DNA of 37,020 nt. Origin: Salinisphaera orenii subsp. orenii MK-B5. GTDB lineage: Bacteria > Pseudomonadota > Gammaproteobacteria > Nevskiales > Salinisphaeraceae. A model generated the notes under the pieces. It saw nothing but the letters and a program-made list of their open reading frames with translations, was not told where the DNA came from and ran no database searches. The position numbers and the translations under genes are program-made. Where the stretch lies: positions 1 to 37,020 of the forward strand of contig NZ_AYKH01000020.1 in assembly GCF_003788635.1 (NCBI RefSeq). The letters are read 5' to 3'. Shown one piece after another: positions 22,518-31,548 of this stretch (positions are counted from its first letter, which is position 1; each line of letters starts with the position of its first letter).

Positions 22518-23414
22518 ATGCCGCTGCAACATGTCGAAGCCGGGGACCTCGTGGTCGCCTACGAAGCCTTCGGTCCGCCCGGGGCGCCCGCCGCCGTGCT
22601 GCTGCATGGTTTTCCCTACGATGTCGCGGCGGTGCGCGCGGCGGCCGAGCGACTGGCCGCGCGCGGTCTGCACGTGGTGGCGCCGTATCTGCGCGGTTTC
22701 GGGCCGACGCGTTTCATCGACGTGGCCACGCGGCGTTCCGGACAGCAGGCCGCGCTGGGGCACGATCTGCGCGCGTTCATCGATGCGTTGGCCCTGGTGC
22801 GGCCGGTGGTCGCCGGGTTCGACTGGGGCGGTCGGGCGGCCTGCATCGTGGCCGCGCTCTGGCCGGAGCGCGTCGCGGGGCTGGTGAGCTGCGGCGGCTA
22901 TAACATCCAGGACATTCCCTCGGCGCAGACGCCGCTCTCGCCGGCGATGGAAGCCCGCCTGTGGTACCAGTTCTATTTCCACGGCGAGCGCGGGCGCGCC
23001 GGACTCACCGCGAACCGGCGCGAGCTGGCCTGGTTGCTCTGGCGGCAGTGGTCGCCGACGTGGCCGGTCTCGCGCGAGACGTTCGCGGCCTCGGCGCCCG
23101 CCTTCGACAACCCGGATTTCGTGGATGTGGTGATCCACTCCTATCGCCACCGCTACGCTCGCGTGGCCGGTGACCCGCGCTTCGAGGCGACCGAGGCGCG
23201 GCTGGCCGCGCAACCGGCGATCGCGGTGCCGAGCATCGTGCTCGAGGGCGCCGACAGCGGCCTGTTCGCGGCCGCCGGCACGTCGGCTCTGCGGCGTCGG
23301 TTTCCGCGCCTGGTTGCGCATCGCGTGCTCGCCGAGGTGGGGCACAATCCGCCCCAGGAAGCGCCGGAGACGTTCGCCGACGCGGTCGTCGAGGTCGCCT
23401 GCCGGCGGGGCTAG
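22518..23414 (+). CDS. Alpha/beta hydrolase with an Asp nucleophile, epoxide hydrolase-like
   Basis: This 298-residue alpha/beta-fold hydrolase has the oxyanion motif HGFP near residue 34 and a nucleophile elbow GFDWGG with D102. The catalytic His is H276 in EVGHNPPQEAPE. An Asp nucleophile is typical of epoxide hydrolases and haloalkane dehalogenases and argues against an esterase. Aromatic residues in the lid region (RLWYQFYFHGERG) could include the Tyr that activates an epoxide. It is divergent from metY, with 287 bases between, and about 195 bases upstream of a GST-like gene in the same direction. GST and epoxide hydrolase together suggest detoxification, which is inference only. Confidence 0.8.
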   Translation: MPLQHVEAGDLVVAYEAFGPPGAPAAVLLHGFPYDVAAVRAAAERLAARGLHVVAPYLRGFGPTRFIDVATRRSGQQAALGHDLRAFIDALALVRPVVAGFDWGGRAACIVAALWPERVAGLVSCGGYNIQDIPSAQTPLSPAMEARLWYQFYFHGERGRAGLTANRRELAWLLWRQWSPTWPVSRETFAASAPAFDNPDFVDVVIHSYRHRYARVAGDPRFEATEARLAAQPAIAVPSIVLEGADSGLFAAAGTSALRRRFPRLVAHRVLAEVGHNPPQEAPETFADAVVEVACRRG

Positions 23415-23608
23415 CCTGACCGTCGACCGGGCGATGCCAGGCGCGATCGGATCGCGCCGATCGGCGCCGTGCGCGACCGTCGGGGCGTGAGGCGCGCCCG
23501 GCCTGCTGCCCTGGCCGAGCGGGCCGGTGCGTTCGGCCGCAGCCGGGAAGACGGGAACCGGTGCCGGCGTGGCAGAGTGGCGCGCTGGCGCAATCGCAAG
23601 GAAGACCG

Positions 23609-24751
23609 ATGCCCGAGGAATCAAGCCCGCCCGTGCTCTACGGGGTGCCCCATTCGCTCTACACCGGCAAGGCCCGCAGCTATCTGCGCAACCAGGGCAT
23701 TGCGTATATCGAGCGTCCGCCGTCGCACCCGGAGTTCGCCACCCATATCGCGCCCCGTCTGGGGCGCAGCATCATCCCCGTGCTGCAGACGCCCGACGGC
23801 GCGATCGTGCAGGACACGATCGACATCATCGATCATTTCGAGCACCGCGGCGCGCCTTATCCGGTGTATCCGGCCACGCCGCTGCAGCGCGTGCTCGCCG
23901 TCATCATCGAATACTTCGGCTGTCAGGCCATGCGCAAGCATGCGATGCATTATCGCTGGTCCTATCTGGAGCGCCAGCGGGCCTTCATGTGGCATGCGTT
24001 CGCCAGCGGCGCGGGGCCGGCGGTCGCCGAGAAGGTGATGGGCCGCATGAACGCCTATCTGCCGATGCTCGGCGTGAACGACGAGACCGTGCCGCATATC
24101 GAGCGCTCCTTCGAGACCCTGCTCGATACGCTCGACGCGCATTTCGCGGTCATGCCATATCTGCTGGGCGGCCGGCCGTCGATCGCGGATTACGGCCTCA
24201 TCGCGCCGCTGTTCGCGCATCTGGGCCGGGACCCGGTGCCGGCCCAGATCATGAAGACGCGGGCGCCGCGGGTTCATCGCTGGGTCGAACGCATGAACGC
24301 ACCGGGGCTGGACGTGGTGGAATATCCGGACAGCACGCCGGCTTTCGTGGCCGACGATGCGATCCCGGCGTCACTCGAGCCGTTTCTGACCTACATGGCC
24401 GAGGACATGTTTCCCGAGCTTGCCGACAAGCTCGCCTTCTTCGACGAGTGGGTCGCAGCGCAGGAACCTGCCGACAGCACGCCGGTGGCCGACAAACCCC
24501 ATCGCCGCCAGCTCGGCGCCGTGCACACGGCCTACCGCGGCGTGCCGATCGAGGTGGGGGCGGAGCCGTATCTGCTCTATGTCCTGCAGCGGGCGGTGGA
24601 TACGCTCGATGGGCTCAGCGACGCCGAGGCGCGGCGGGTACGCGGCGAGCTCCGCCGGCGGGGGCTCGAGCGCGCGGTGCCCACGGGTCGTGACTATCGT
24701 GTCGGTCGCTCGGACAACATCGAGGTCTGGCGCCGCGACCGGGCGTCGTAA
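23609..24751 (+). CDS. Glutathione S-transferase-like protein with a C-terminal extension
   Basis: The protein has 380 residues from the ATG at 23609, which follows AAGGAAG. The N-terminal 75 residues form a thioredoxin-like GST domain (VLYGVPHSLYTGKARSYLRN, with the cis-Pro segment IIPVLQTPDG). A helical GST C-terminal domain follows, with LGGRPSIADYGLIAPLFAHL. From about residue 260 there are some 120 extra residues not usual for GSTs, including EPFLTYMAEDMFPEL and GAVHTAYRGVPIEVGAEPYL. The extension may be an added domain for a specific substrate or a partner contact. The glutathione-activating Ser, Tyr or Cys is not obvious. Confidence 0.75.
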   Translation: MPEESSPPVLYGVPHSLYTGKARSYLRNQGIAYIERPPSHPEFATHIAPRLGRSIIPVLQTPDGAIVQDTIDIIDHFEHRGAPYPVYPATPLQRVLAVIIEYFGCQAMRKHAMHYRWSYLERQRAFMWHAFASGAGPAVAEKVMGRMNAYLPMLGVNDETVPHIERSFETLLDTLDAHFAVMPYLLGGRPSIADYGLIAPLFAHLGRDPVPAQIMKTRAPRVHRWVERMNAPGLDVVEYPDSTPAFVADDAIPASLEPFLTYMAEDMFPELADKLAFFDEWVAAQEPADSTPVADKPHRRQLGAVHTAYRGVPIEVGAEPYLLYVLQRAVDTLDGLSDAEARRVRGELRRRGLERAVPTGRDYRVGRSDNIEVWRRDRAS

Positions 24752-24866
24752 AGCGGGCCGACGGGCTCGGCGCGGGCGGGACCGGGTCAGCGGCGTACCC
24801 TGGCTTGGCCGCTAAGGGCCTGGGAAAACTCGTCGATCCGGCGGTGATCTCGGCCTGTGGTGCGAC

Positions 24867-24899
24867 AAAAAAAGGCGGCCCCGAATATCGGGGCCGCCT
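24867..24899 (-). terminator. Intrinsic terminator of the first PEP-CTERM protein gene
   Basis: GGCGGCCCCGA (24874-24884) pairs perfectly with TCGGGGCCGCC (24888-24898) around a three-base loop. On the minus strand the stem is followed by seven T residues (24873-24867), the standard form of a Rho-independent terminator. It lies 51 bases beyond the stop codon of the leftward gene. Confidence 0.92.
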
Positions 24900-24949
24900 C
24901 TCGACGGGCGAGCCGGACCGCGAAGGCCCGGCGGGTCATGCCGTCGTGC

Positions 24950-25678
24950 TTAGACGTCCGAGCCGTTCTGACGGCGACGGAAGCCCATGGCGCCGACCAC
25001 CAGCGCGAGGCCGGCCGCGAAGATGCCGAGCTCGGAGGGTTCCGGGACGTCGGTGGGCCGGGCCGTGACGTCGGCGTTCTGCAGGTTATCGCTGCTGAAA
25101 CCGCCTTCGCCGTCGAAGCTGGCGCTGCCCAGCGCGATCACGGTGTTCGTGAAGTCGAAGCTGGTGTCTTCGGAGATGCCGAAGTAGCTGGCCAGGCTAT
25201 CGTTGAAGTCGTCGGTGCCGGACAGCTGGGCCGACAGGCTGTCCTGACCGTCGCCGGTCACCAGCTGCGCGGCTTCGTCCGGACGGCCGTCGAACGTACC
25301 GCTGAACAGCGTGCCGTCGGCGACCGTCTCGCCGCTGCTGTCCTGCGCTTCGCCACTCAGCGTCAGCTCGCCGCCGCCGCCGAAGCTCCAGACGTTCGGG
25401 CCTTCCTCGACGTTGCCGCCGGTCTCGAAGTCGATCGAGCAGGAGACGCAGGCCAGCTGGCTGTCATTGCCCGCCGGCGCGTCGCCGCCGTTGAGGCTGA
25501 TCTGGTCGAAGGAAATGCCGGAACCGGTGAGCGCACCGCCGTTGCCGTCATAGCTCACGCTGCCGTCCGGCGCCTGCGCGTTGGCCTGATCGAAATTGAC
25601 CACGGCGGCGGAAGCGGAAAAGCTCACGCCGAAGGCGATGGCGGCAGCCGAAGTCACGGCGATATGTTTGAACTGCAT
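24950..25678 (-). CDS. Exported PEP-CTERM-like surface protein
   Basis: This 242-residue protein begins with a signal peptide (MQFKHIAVTSAAAIAFGVSF, cleavage probably after SASA) and ends with a PEP-CTERM sorting tail: VPEPSELG, a hydrophobic helix and the basic cluster FRRRQNG. Such tails are cut by an exosortase in the cell envelope. The mature part is acidic, Gly- and Ser-rich, with a Cys pair (CVSC) and probable beta-strands. The ATG at 25678 follows CAGGAG. The gene has its own long upstream region and intrinsic terminator, so it is a single-gene unit. No exosortase or EPS genes are in this window. Its precise function is unknown. Confidence 0.82.
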   Translation of the reverse strand: MQFKHIAVTSAAAIAFGVSFSASAAVVNFDQANAQAPDGSVSYDGNGGALTGSGISFDQISLNGGDAPAGNDSQLACVSCSIDFETGGNVEEGPNVWSFGGGGELTLSGEAQDSSGETVADGTLFSGTFDGRPDEAAQLVTGDGQDSLSAQLSGTDDFNDSLASYFGISEDTSFDFTNTVIALGSASFDGEGGFSSDNLQNADVTARPTDVPEPSELGIFAAGLALVVGAMGFRRRQNGSDV

Positions 25679-26675
25679 CAATACTCCTGGAACGTTATTA
25701 ATAGAGCCGGCCGCACCGTTGCGATACCGACCTGTCCAACGAGGAAGCAACTACCGTTCCAAGCGGAGAGCGTTTCGAGTATTGTTATTTAAATAATTGT
25801 TTTAAAAATAAAAAGTTGAAACAACGTTTTCGCCAAGGAATGCTCGAGCCGTGGCATGTAAGCTTTCCCGACGCGGCTGGTCGGCTTGACGGACGCTGTC
25901 GCCCAAGAGGCGTTAAACCACCCGACATGAGGCTGACGATGGCCCGCGTGGCTTGCAGCGCCCGAGTACGGAGGCCCGTACTGCGTCGAGTATTTCCTGA
26001 CTCTCATCGAGATCCGATCGCGTCGATCGCTCCGGACGATCGGCGCTAGGGTGTCGCGCCGCAGCGACATCGGCGGTGACTCGACGTCAGCCGCTCGTCT
26101 CGGCGCGGCCAGGGCCGGCGTTGCCGGATCCGGCGATGCACTTGGATCGTGAGCCCGGCGTGTGAAGGAGGCGCGACGCGGCCGTCGGCGATTCGGGTCC
26201 TCGTCGGCCTCGTGTCGACGGCGATAACAGTCGTGGGTACGAGCGCGCACCGCGCGGGCTGTTCACGGCCCGCAAGCGGCCTCCGGTATTCGATCACCCG
26301 GCATGCGACCCGGAGATCGCTTTTGGGCGCCGGTTGAGCTCTGCTCATTGAGGGCACGGTTGTCATCCAAAAGGGCAACGGTGGGACATGAGCACGGAAT
26401 CGGGAAAATAAAAATTATAATTTTCACGAGTGCTCGAAAAGTGCCGGCTCAGCGATTAAAGCCTTCCCGAGTGGTTGTGGCGCAAGTCCGATGCGGTTCG
26501 GTGGCTTGTCTTGATTGCCGGGCGGTACGGGGTTTCCGTTCGACCTTACTCGTAAAAAAAGTCACTGAAGGTTTACGTTAGAACGTGGAAGCATCAAAGT
26601 ATCCGCTAATTCGGCCCGAAGGGCCGTAATAATCGAAAAGTTTTTAAAATTTCTAGTCACTTTTACGGATGCGAT
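25679..26675. other. Long divergent intergenic region with AT-rich islands
   Basis: This stretch of about 1 kb has no credible gene. AT-rich islands stand out in the GC-rich background at about 25780-25815, 26400-26425 and 26630-26660. The middle island is a perfect 14-bp palindrome, AAAATTATAATTTT (26411-26424). CGGCCC-GAA-GGGCCG (26612-26626) is a hairpin about 50 bases before the DUF1206 start. The left island is suitably placed for the PEP-CTERM gene promoter and the right one for DUF1206. The middle part could hold a small RNA or regulator sites, but nothing specific was recognised. Confidence 0.5.
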
Positions 26676-27497
26676 ATGAATGATACGACGCGGGAAGCTG
26701 CCGATGCGGCGGGCAAGGGCGTGGAATGGCTGGCCCGGTTCGGCTACGCCGCAAAGGGCGTCGTCTACGCCATTGTCGGCGTGCTGGCAGCCATGGTGGC
26801 CTTCGGCATGGGCGGTCAGACCACGGGTACCAAGGGTGCGGTCAGCCAGATCGGAAGTGAGACCCACGGTCAGGCGATGTTGCTCGCCGTGGCATTCGGC
26901 CTGTTCGGCTACGTCGTGTGGCGCTTCACGCAGGCGATCAAGGACCCGGAGCGCGAGGGCACCGATTTCAAGGGCCTGATCAAGCGCGCTTCGTTCTTCA
27001 TCAGCGGTCTCATCTACGGGTCGCTGGCGATCTATACGATCAGCCTGCTCCTGGGCTCCGGCGGTGGTGGTGGCGGGAGCTCCAAGGACAGCATGACCGC
27101 CCGCCTGATGTCCTATGAAGGCGGCGTCTGGGCGGTGGGCGTCATTGGCGCGATCATCGTGCTGATGGGCGTGATGCAGTTCGTGCGCGCCTACAAGGAG
27201 AAGTACAAGAAGAAATGGTCGCTCGCGCAGATGGGTGCCACCCAGACCCGTTGGGCCTCACGCATCGCGAAGTGGGGGCTGTCGGCGCGCGGGTTGGTGT
27301 TCTTCATCATCGGCGGCTTTCTGATCGTGGCCGCACTGCAGACCGATCCGAGCAAGGCCACCGGCCTGAACGGTGCGCTGGACACGCTCGCGCAGCAGAG
27401 TTATGGGCTGGTGCTGCTGGGCGTCGTCGGCCTCGGCCTGCTGTGCTACGGCATCTATTGCTGGGTCAACGCGCTCTACCGACGTATCAACCCTTAG
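26676..27497 (+). CDS. DUF1206 membrane protein
   Basis: This 273-residue protein has about six membrane segments arranged as three repeats, each starting with a phrase like RFGYAAKGVVYAIVGVLA (residues about 21-38), RASFFISGLIYGSLAIY (about 104-120) and KWGLSARGLVFFIIGGFL (about 196-213). This threefold arrangement is that of DUF1206, a family of unknown function. A Gly- and Ser-rich loop (GSGGGGGGSSKD) lies between the fourth segment and the second pair. It has a long upstream region with an AT-rich island and no close partner, so it is probably transcribed alone. Confidence 0.85.
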   Translation: MNDTTREAADAAGKGVEWLARFGYAAKGVVYAIVGVLAAMVAFGMGGQTTGTKGAVSQIGSETHGQAMLLAVAFGLFGYVVWRFTQAIKDPEREGTDFKGLIKRASFFISGLIYGSLAIYTISLLLGSGGGGGGSSKDSMTARLMSYEGGVWAVGVIGAIIVLMGVMQFVRAYKEKYKKKWSLAQMGATQTRWASRIAKWGLSARGLVFFIIGGFLIVAALQTDPSKATGLNGALDTLAQQSYGLVLLGVVGLGLLCYGIYCWVNALYRRINP

Positions 27498-27946
27498 GCC
27501 TCGCCGCCGAGCACTCGCCGTCACCCCGATGCCCGGTTGTCGTCGCAGCATCGCGCATCGACCGAGATCGGGTGTTGCGACGGCGGCGCGCGGTTTCCCG
27601 GCGCTAACGCCACAGGTTTCGCGGGCTGAATCCGGCTCCCAGCGAGGCTCGTCGGGCGACGGTGTCGAGACACCACGCAACGACCGGCCCGTTGCGTCCC
27701 GATGGGCGCCCGGGCGGGCCCGGCATCGATCAGAGTGTGCACCGACAGCCGTCGGCCGGTGACGGCATGATGTCGTGTTGACCCGGCCGGGGAGCCTCGA
27801 TCGCCCGTGTCGTCGGTGGTTGGGTCGTCGGCGCATCGCGCCGGGCCTGCGCCCATCTCCGAGAATCGGTTGGGCGTCATCGAATGTTTCGCAAGTCGGA
27901 CGGTGCGGGTACCGTGGCCGCCATTCCAGCAGAGGACGGATTTTTC
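27498..27946. other. Intergenic region without recognised features
   Basis: About 450 bases lie between the DUF1206 and DUF421 genes. No gene, repeat or strong hairpin was recognised. AGAGGA near its right end is the ribosome-binding site of the DUF421 gene. Confidence 0.5.
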
Positions 27947-28489
27947 ATGTGGGCAGATTGGTTTCTCGCGTCGCCGCAGGCGTTGCTCGCGGTCGTGGCG
28001 AGCACGGCGGCCATGTATGCCGCGGTGTTGATTTTCGCGCGGTCGGCGGGCGTACGCAGTTTCGCCGAGATGTCGGCGTTTGACGTCGCGGTCACCATCG
28101 GCATCGGCTCGACCATGGCGACGACGATCGCCGCCAAGACGCCGGCGCTGCTGCAGGGCGTGTTGGCGGTTCTGATGCTGTATGCCCTGCAGCTCGGCGT
28201 GTCGCGCTGGCGTTCTCGGTCGAGGGCAGCGGAAACGGCGGTCGACAACACGCCGATCCTGCTGATGACCCACGGCGGGCGCATGTTGCCCGAGAACATG
28301 CGAGTCGCACGGGTCACCGAGGATGATCTGCGCTGTCAGCTGCGGAACGCGAACGTGATCGATCACCGCAATGTCCAGGCCGTGGTCATGGAGGGAACAG
28401 GGCGTATCAATGTTCTGCACAGCCATGCGGAGCCGACGGCCGACGACGTCTGGGTCCTGCAGAACGTGCGCGATTATTCGGCGGGCTGA
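27947..28489 (+). CDS. DUF421 (YetF-like) membrane protein
   Basis: This protein has 180 residues if started at the ATG at 27947, chosen for AGAGGA about ten bases upstream; an upstream in-frame ATG at 27884 lacks a good site. Three membrane segments lie in the first 90 residues (LAVVASTAAMYAAVLIFARS, then FDVAVTIGIGSTMATTI and a third). A small soluble domain follows with NTPILLMTHGGRMLPENM and the DDLRCQLRNANV motif typical of DUF421. Function of the family is unclear, though some members are linked to spore or stress membranes in other bacteria. The gene ends 46 bases before a convergent GST gene. Confidence 0.82.
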   Translation: MWADWFLASPQALLAVVASTAAMYAAVLIFARSAGVRSFAEMSAFDVAVTIGIGSTMATTIAAKTPALLQGVLAVLMLYALQLGVSRWRSRSRAAETAVDNTPILLMTHGGRMLPENMRVARVTEDDLRCQLRNANVIDHRNVQAVVMEGTGRINVLHSHAEPTADDVWVLQNVRDYSAG

Positions 28490-28535
28490 ATCGGTCGCGG
28501 GTCGGTGGGCCGGGCGGCGCCCGCTTCGACCGCTG

Positions 28536-29291
28536 TCAGGCGAAGGCCTGCTCCAGTTCCAGATAGCCGCCGCTTTCGTCGTGGATGATCCGCCCCTGAT
28601 CACGGATGTCGGCAGAGATATCCCGGAAATGCGGGCGCGCGGCCAGCGTGTTCAGCCAGCTCGCCACCCGCGGATAGCGGTGAAAGCGATAGCCGACGGC
28701 GACGATCTGGTACAGCTCGCAGGCGATCGTGAGATCGGCCAGGGTGGGCTGTTCGTGGCCGCAGAGCATGGCTGGCGTCTCTTGACGCGTCGGCCGCTCG
28801 AGATGCGCCTCGAGCCGTGCCAGGCCGGCGTTCAGGCCGGCCTGAAGCGGGCGCAGCAGGGTGTCCTGGATTTCGTACTTGAGCATCGGCAGCGTCCGAT
28901 GCAGGTTCATGATGTGGTGAAACATGTCGTGACGCCGCACGTTGTTGTGATGCCAGGCCATCCACTGGTCGATGCGCGCAGCCCGCGCCGCCGCGTCTCG
29001 CTCCGGATACCAGTGCGGCGCCACCTCCGAGTCCGCGGTTCGGCACAGATAGCGCATGATCGCGTGGCTTTCGCCGAGCACGAATGTCCCTGACGCGCCC
29101 GCCGGGTCCGAAACCGCGAGTGCCGGCACCGTCTGCATCGGGTTGATCTCGCGAGCGAACCACGGCTGGCGGGTTTCGCCGCCGGCGAAATCGATCTCCT
29201 GCCAGTCATAGTCGACGCCGAGTTCGCGTAACAGGATCTCGACCGCGCGACAGGGCTGCGACAGGCGGTGGGCGTAGAGAGTAAGCGTCAT
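28536..29291 (-). CDS. Glutathione S-transferase, theta-like
   Basis: This 251-residue protein shows the GST N-terminal domain LYAHRLSQPCRAVEILLREL, with Ser and Cys near the position that activates glutathione, and the cis-Pro stretch NPMQTVPALAVSD and GESHAIMRYL. The C-terminal helical domain includes QPTLADLTIACELYQ. The SQPCRAV start resembles theta-class enzymes, which often use Ser. It probably conjugates or reduces electrophiles in the cytosol. It is convergent with the DUF421 gene and divergent from the glycosylase gene. Confidence 0.85.
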   Translation of the reverse strand: MTLTLYAHRLSQPCRAVEILLRELGVDYDWQEIDFAGGETRQPWFAREINPMQTVPALAVSDPAGASGTFVLGESHAIMRYLCRTADSEVAPHWYPERDAAARAARIDQWMAWHHNNVRRHDMFHHIMNLHRTLPMLKYEIQDTLLRPLQAGLNAGLARLEAHLERPTRQETPAMLCGHEQPTLADLTIACELYQIVAVGYRFHRYPRVASWLNTLAARPHFRDISADIRDQGRIIHDESGGYLELEQAFA

Positions 29292-29544
29292 GGTGTGGAT
29301 CCGTGGTCGTCAGGTATGCAGATCGTGTGGCCGGCTCGTGCTTCGATTTATCAGTGCGTCATGCGGCGCCGTTGCATGGGGCGCGATCTCCGCGGCCGGC
29401 CGCCGCGGATGGCGCGCGGCCGTCCGGCGGCGCCGGGTCAATGGTGGCATCACTGACCGGTAAAACAATCGCGATCGCGGCGGCGTGCCGCGTTCGTTTT
29501 GAAGGCGTACCCTTTCGCATCCCGCACCCAAGCCCGTGTCGCCG

Positions 29545-30237
29545 ATGCCGCTGAACACCCGACAGCACCAGGCCTTTCGCGAGCTCGCCGCAGATACGGC
29601 GGGCATCGATGTCGAGACCTACGCCCGTTACGACAAGGATCCGCTGGAGCCGATCATCGGTCTCGGCCGCGCGAATGCGCGCGTCGGCTTTTTCGGCCGC
29701 GACCCGGGGCGCGAGGAGGTGCGATACGGCGAGCCGTTCATCGGTGCCGGCGGTCAGCTGGTGCGCAAGGCGCTGTACCGGCATCTGCACCGCGAGGAGA
29801 TGCCGGATTTCGAGGCCTCGCGCGTCGTCGGGCAGCCGTTTTTCTGGATCAACACGGTGCCGTACAAGCCGGCCGGCAACAAGGCGTGGTCGATGCGGGT
29901 CAAGCGGCGTTTCCAGCCGTTGATGACCGCGCTGCTGGTGACCCAGTGGCAGGGCCGGGCGTTGATCACTCTGGGCCGCGAGGCCTTTCTATGGTTCGGC
30001 ATCGGCCAGTCGAAGGCCGAGCGTGCGCGCATCGAGGCGTTCTGGCAGCGACCGGATCGGTTCGAATCGGCCATCGCGGTCACCCTGGCCGCACCCGAGG
30101 GGCCGGCCCGGACCTTCGATATTCATCCGCTGCCGCATCCGTCGCCGCTGAACGCGACCTGGTACAAGCGCTTTCCGGGCCTGCTGGCCCAGCGCCTGGA
30201 ACAGCTCGACGTGCGGGTCGATAACCTCGAGTGCTGA
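29545..30237 (+). CDS. Uracil-DNA glycosylase superfamily protein
   Basis: This protein has 230 residues from the ATG at 29545; a GTG at 29536 would add three. Motif 1 is seen as VGFFGRDPGREEVRYGEPF with GAGGQLVRKAL, and the C-terminal motif as HPLPHPSPLNATWYKRFP. Both fit the uracil-DNA glycosylase fold, which removes damaged bases from DNA. The Gly-Arg-Asp-Pro-Gly variant of motif 1 and the HPSPLN ending are closest to the less-studied family 4 or 5 relatives; no 4Fe-4S Cys set is present, since the protein has a single Cys at the very end. The exact substrate is open. Confidence 0.82.
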   Translation: MPLNTRQHQAFRELAADTAGIDVETYARYDKDPLEPIIGLGRANARVGFFGRDPGREEVRYGEPFIGAGGQLVRKALYRHLHREEMPDFEASRVVGQPFFWINTVPYKPAGNKAWSMRVKRRFQPLMTALLVTQWQGRALITLGREAFLWFGIGQSKAERARIEAFWQRPDRFESAIAVTLAAPEGPARTFDIHPLPHPSPLNATWYKRFPGLLAQRLEQLDVRVDNLEC

Positions 30238-30766
30238 AGGCCGGGTAGCGTATACGCCTTCACGGCGTGTCCGTTCACGCACGCCCCGGGGTCGATCCGT
30301 AGCATCTGGGCGCGGCGTTGCCGGGGTCGGTGTCCTCCGTGTGAATCGCGCTGGATTAGTCTCAAGTCTCGGATATTTAGTGCTTTTTATGATGGGATAA
30401 AAATCCCGTCAGAAATTCTTACATCGTAAAGGTCTGTTTTTCGGAAATACGCGTTAAGCCGGGTGTTCTTCGTCGAGAAAAATGACAGCCCGGGCCGAAG
30501 CGAACCCGAATCGGTTCGATGGCGAAGCACTGATGCAGCCGGCGACACGATTTCCACGATTTGTCGGCGCTAAAAGGACGACGATAACTGACGGATTGAA
30601 ATCGCTTAATTTTCGTATTCTGCTGAGCGATCCATGATTCTGCACGATTGGCCCAGCTTCGGCCGTTTTCTGGCACATCGATTGCTCTAGCCACCCCGGA
30701 CAGCGAGGGGCCGTCATCCATCTTTCGGCGCGCTGTTTCTTCAACCAATGAAACAGGGGTTCTGTA
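30238..30766. other. Intergenic region upstream of the second PEP-CTERM gene
   Basis: About 530 bases without a credible gene. An AT-rich part at 30370-30425 contains the small hairpin GGGAT-AAAA-ATCCC (30394-30407). The likely promoter of the PEP-CTERM gene is in this region, but no boxes were assigned. Confidence 0.45.
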
Positions 30767-31414
30767 ATGAAAATGCTAGGTGCGATCGGTGGCTTTGCCG
30801 CCCTCATGTTCGTTTCGGCCGGTGCGCATGCCGTGACGATCCAGTCGACGTACAGCGTCGACGCCAACGCGGTGGATCCCGGGTTGCAGATCCAGACGGC
30901 CGAAAACGCCGCTAATCCGTTCACTTACAACCTGTTGGCCGGTCAGTCCGTCACCTTTGATCTGTTCGATATCTGGACCAATGAGAACAGTCTCGATTTC
31001 GGCCTGTTCTCGGGCTGTGGTGCCGACTGCGATCCCAAGCCGATCAGTGTGAGCTTCGGCTTTCTGATGCCGGAAAACGGTCAGAGCACCGTCACGGGCA
31101 CGACCCAGGGCGACTTCGACGCCCTGATCTCTCAGGAGGGTGAGCTGCGCTGGGACGGCCCGCAGACCTTTTCGTACGGGGCCAACGGTGACGGCCTGAT
31201 CGAAGTCGCGCTCTCGGACGAGGACTTCAACACCGGGCTTTTCGGCCTGGATGAAGGTCGAGGTGCGGGTGCGACCGTGCAGGCGAGTTTGAGTCTGCTC
31301 AACGACGCCTCGCCGATGGACGTGCCCGAGCCGAAGCTGATCGGCCTGCTGGGGCTGATGCTGATCGCGACCGGTCTGGTCGCTCGTCAGCGCCGCGACG
31401 GCCGTATCGGCTGA
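30767..31414 (+). CDS. Exported PEP-CTERM-like protein
   Basis: This 215-residue protein has a signal peptide (MKMLGAIGGFAALMFVSAGA, cleavage probably after AHA) and a PEP-CTERM-like end: VPEPKLIGLLGLMLIATG followed by RQRRDGR. The mature part is acidic and has a Cys pair (CGADC) within a predicted beta-rich region (SVTFDLFDIWTNENSLDFGL). It looks like the first PEP-CTERM protein in organisation but not in detail. The gene is flanked by a long upstream region and an intrinsic terminator and is probably expressed alone. Function unknown. Confidence 0.8.
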   Translation: MKMLGAIGGFAALMFVSAGAHAVTIQSTYSVDANAVDPGLQIQTAENAANPFTYNLLAGQSVTFDLFDIWTNENSLDFGLFSGCGADCDPKPISVSFGFLMPENGQSTVTGTTQGDFDALISQEGELRWDGPQTFSYGANGDGLIEVALSDEDFNTGLFGLDEGRGAGATVQASLSLLNDASPMDVPEPKLIGLLGLMLIATGLVARQRRDGRIG

Positions 31415-31440
31415 TCGCCGTTACGCTCGGCGCATGAAAG

Positions 31441-31471
31441 AGCCGGCGGCCGAGAGGCTGCCGGCTTTTTT
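31441..31471 (+). terminator. Intrinsic terminator of the second PEP-CTERM protein gene
   Basis: AGCCGGCGGCC (31441-31451) pairs with GGCTGCCGGCT (31456-31466) around GAGA, with one G-T pair, and runs into six T residues (31466-31471). It lies 26 bases after the stop codon. Confidence 0.92.
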
Positions 31472-31548
31472 CGTTCTCGTGCCCTGTTCGGCCACCGGGC
31501 CGGGCCGCGGGACGCTCGGCCCGCCCGAACCCCGGGCGTGGCCGCACC

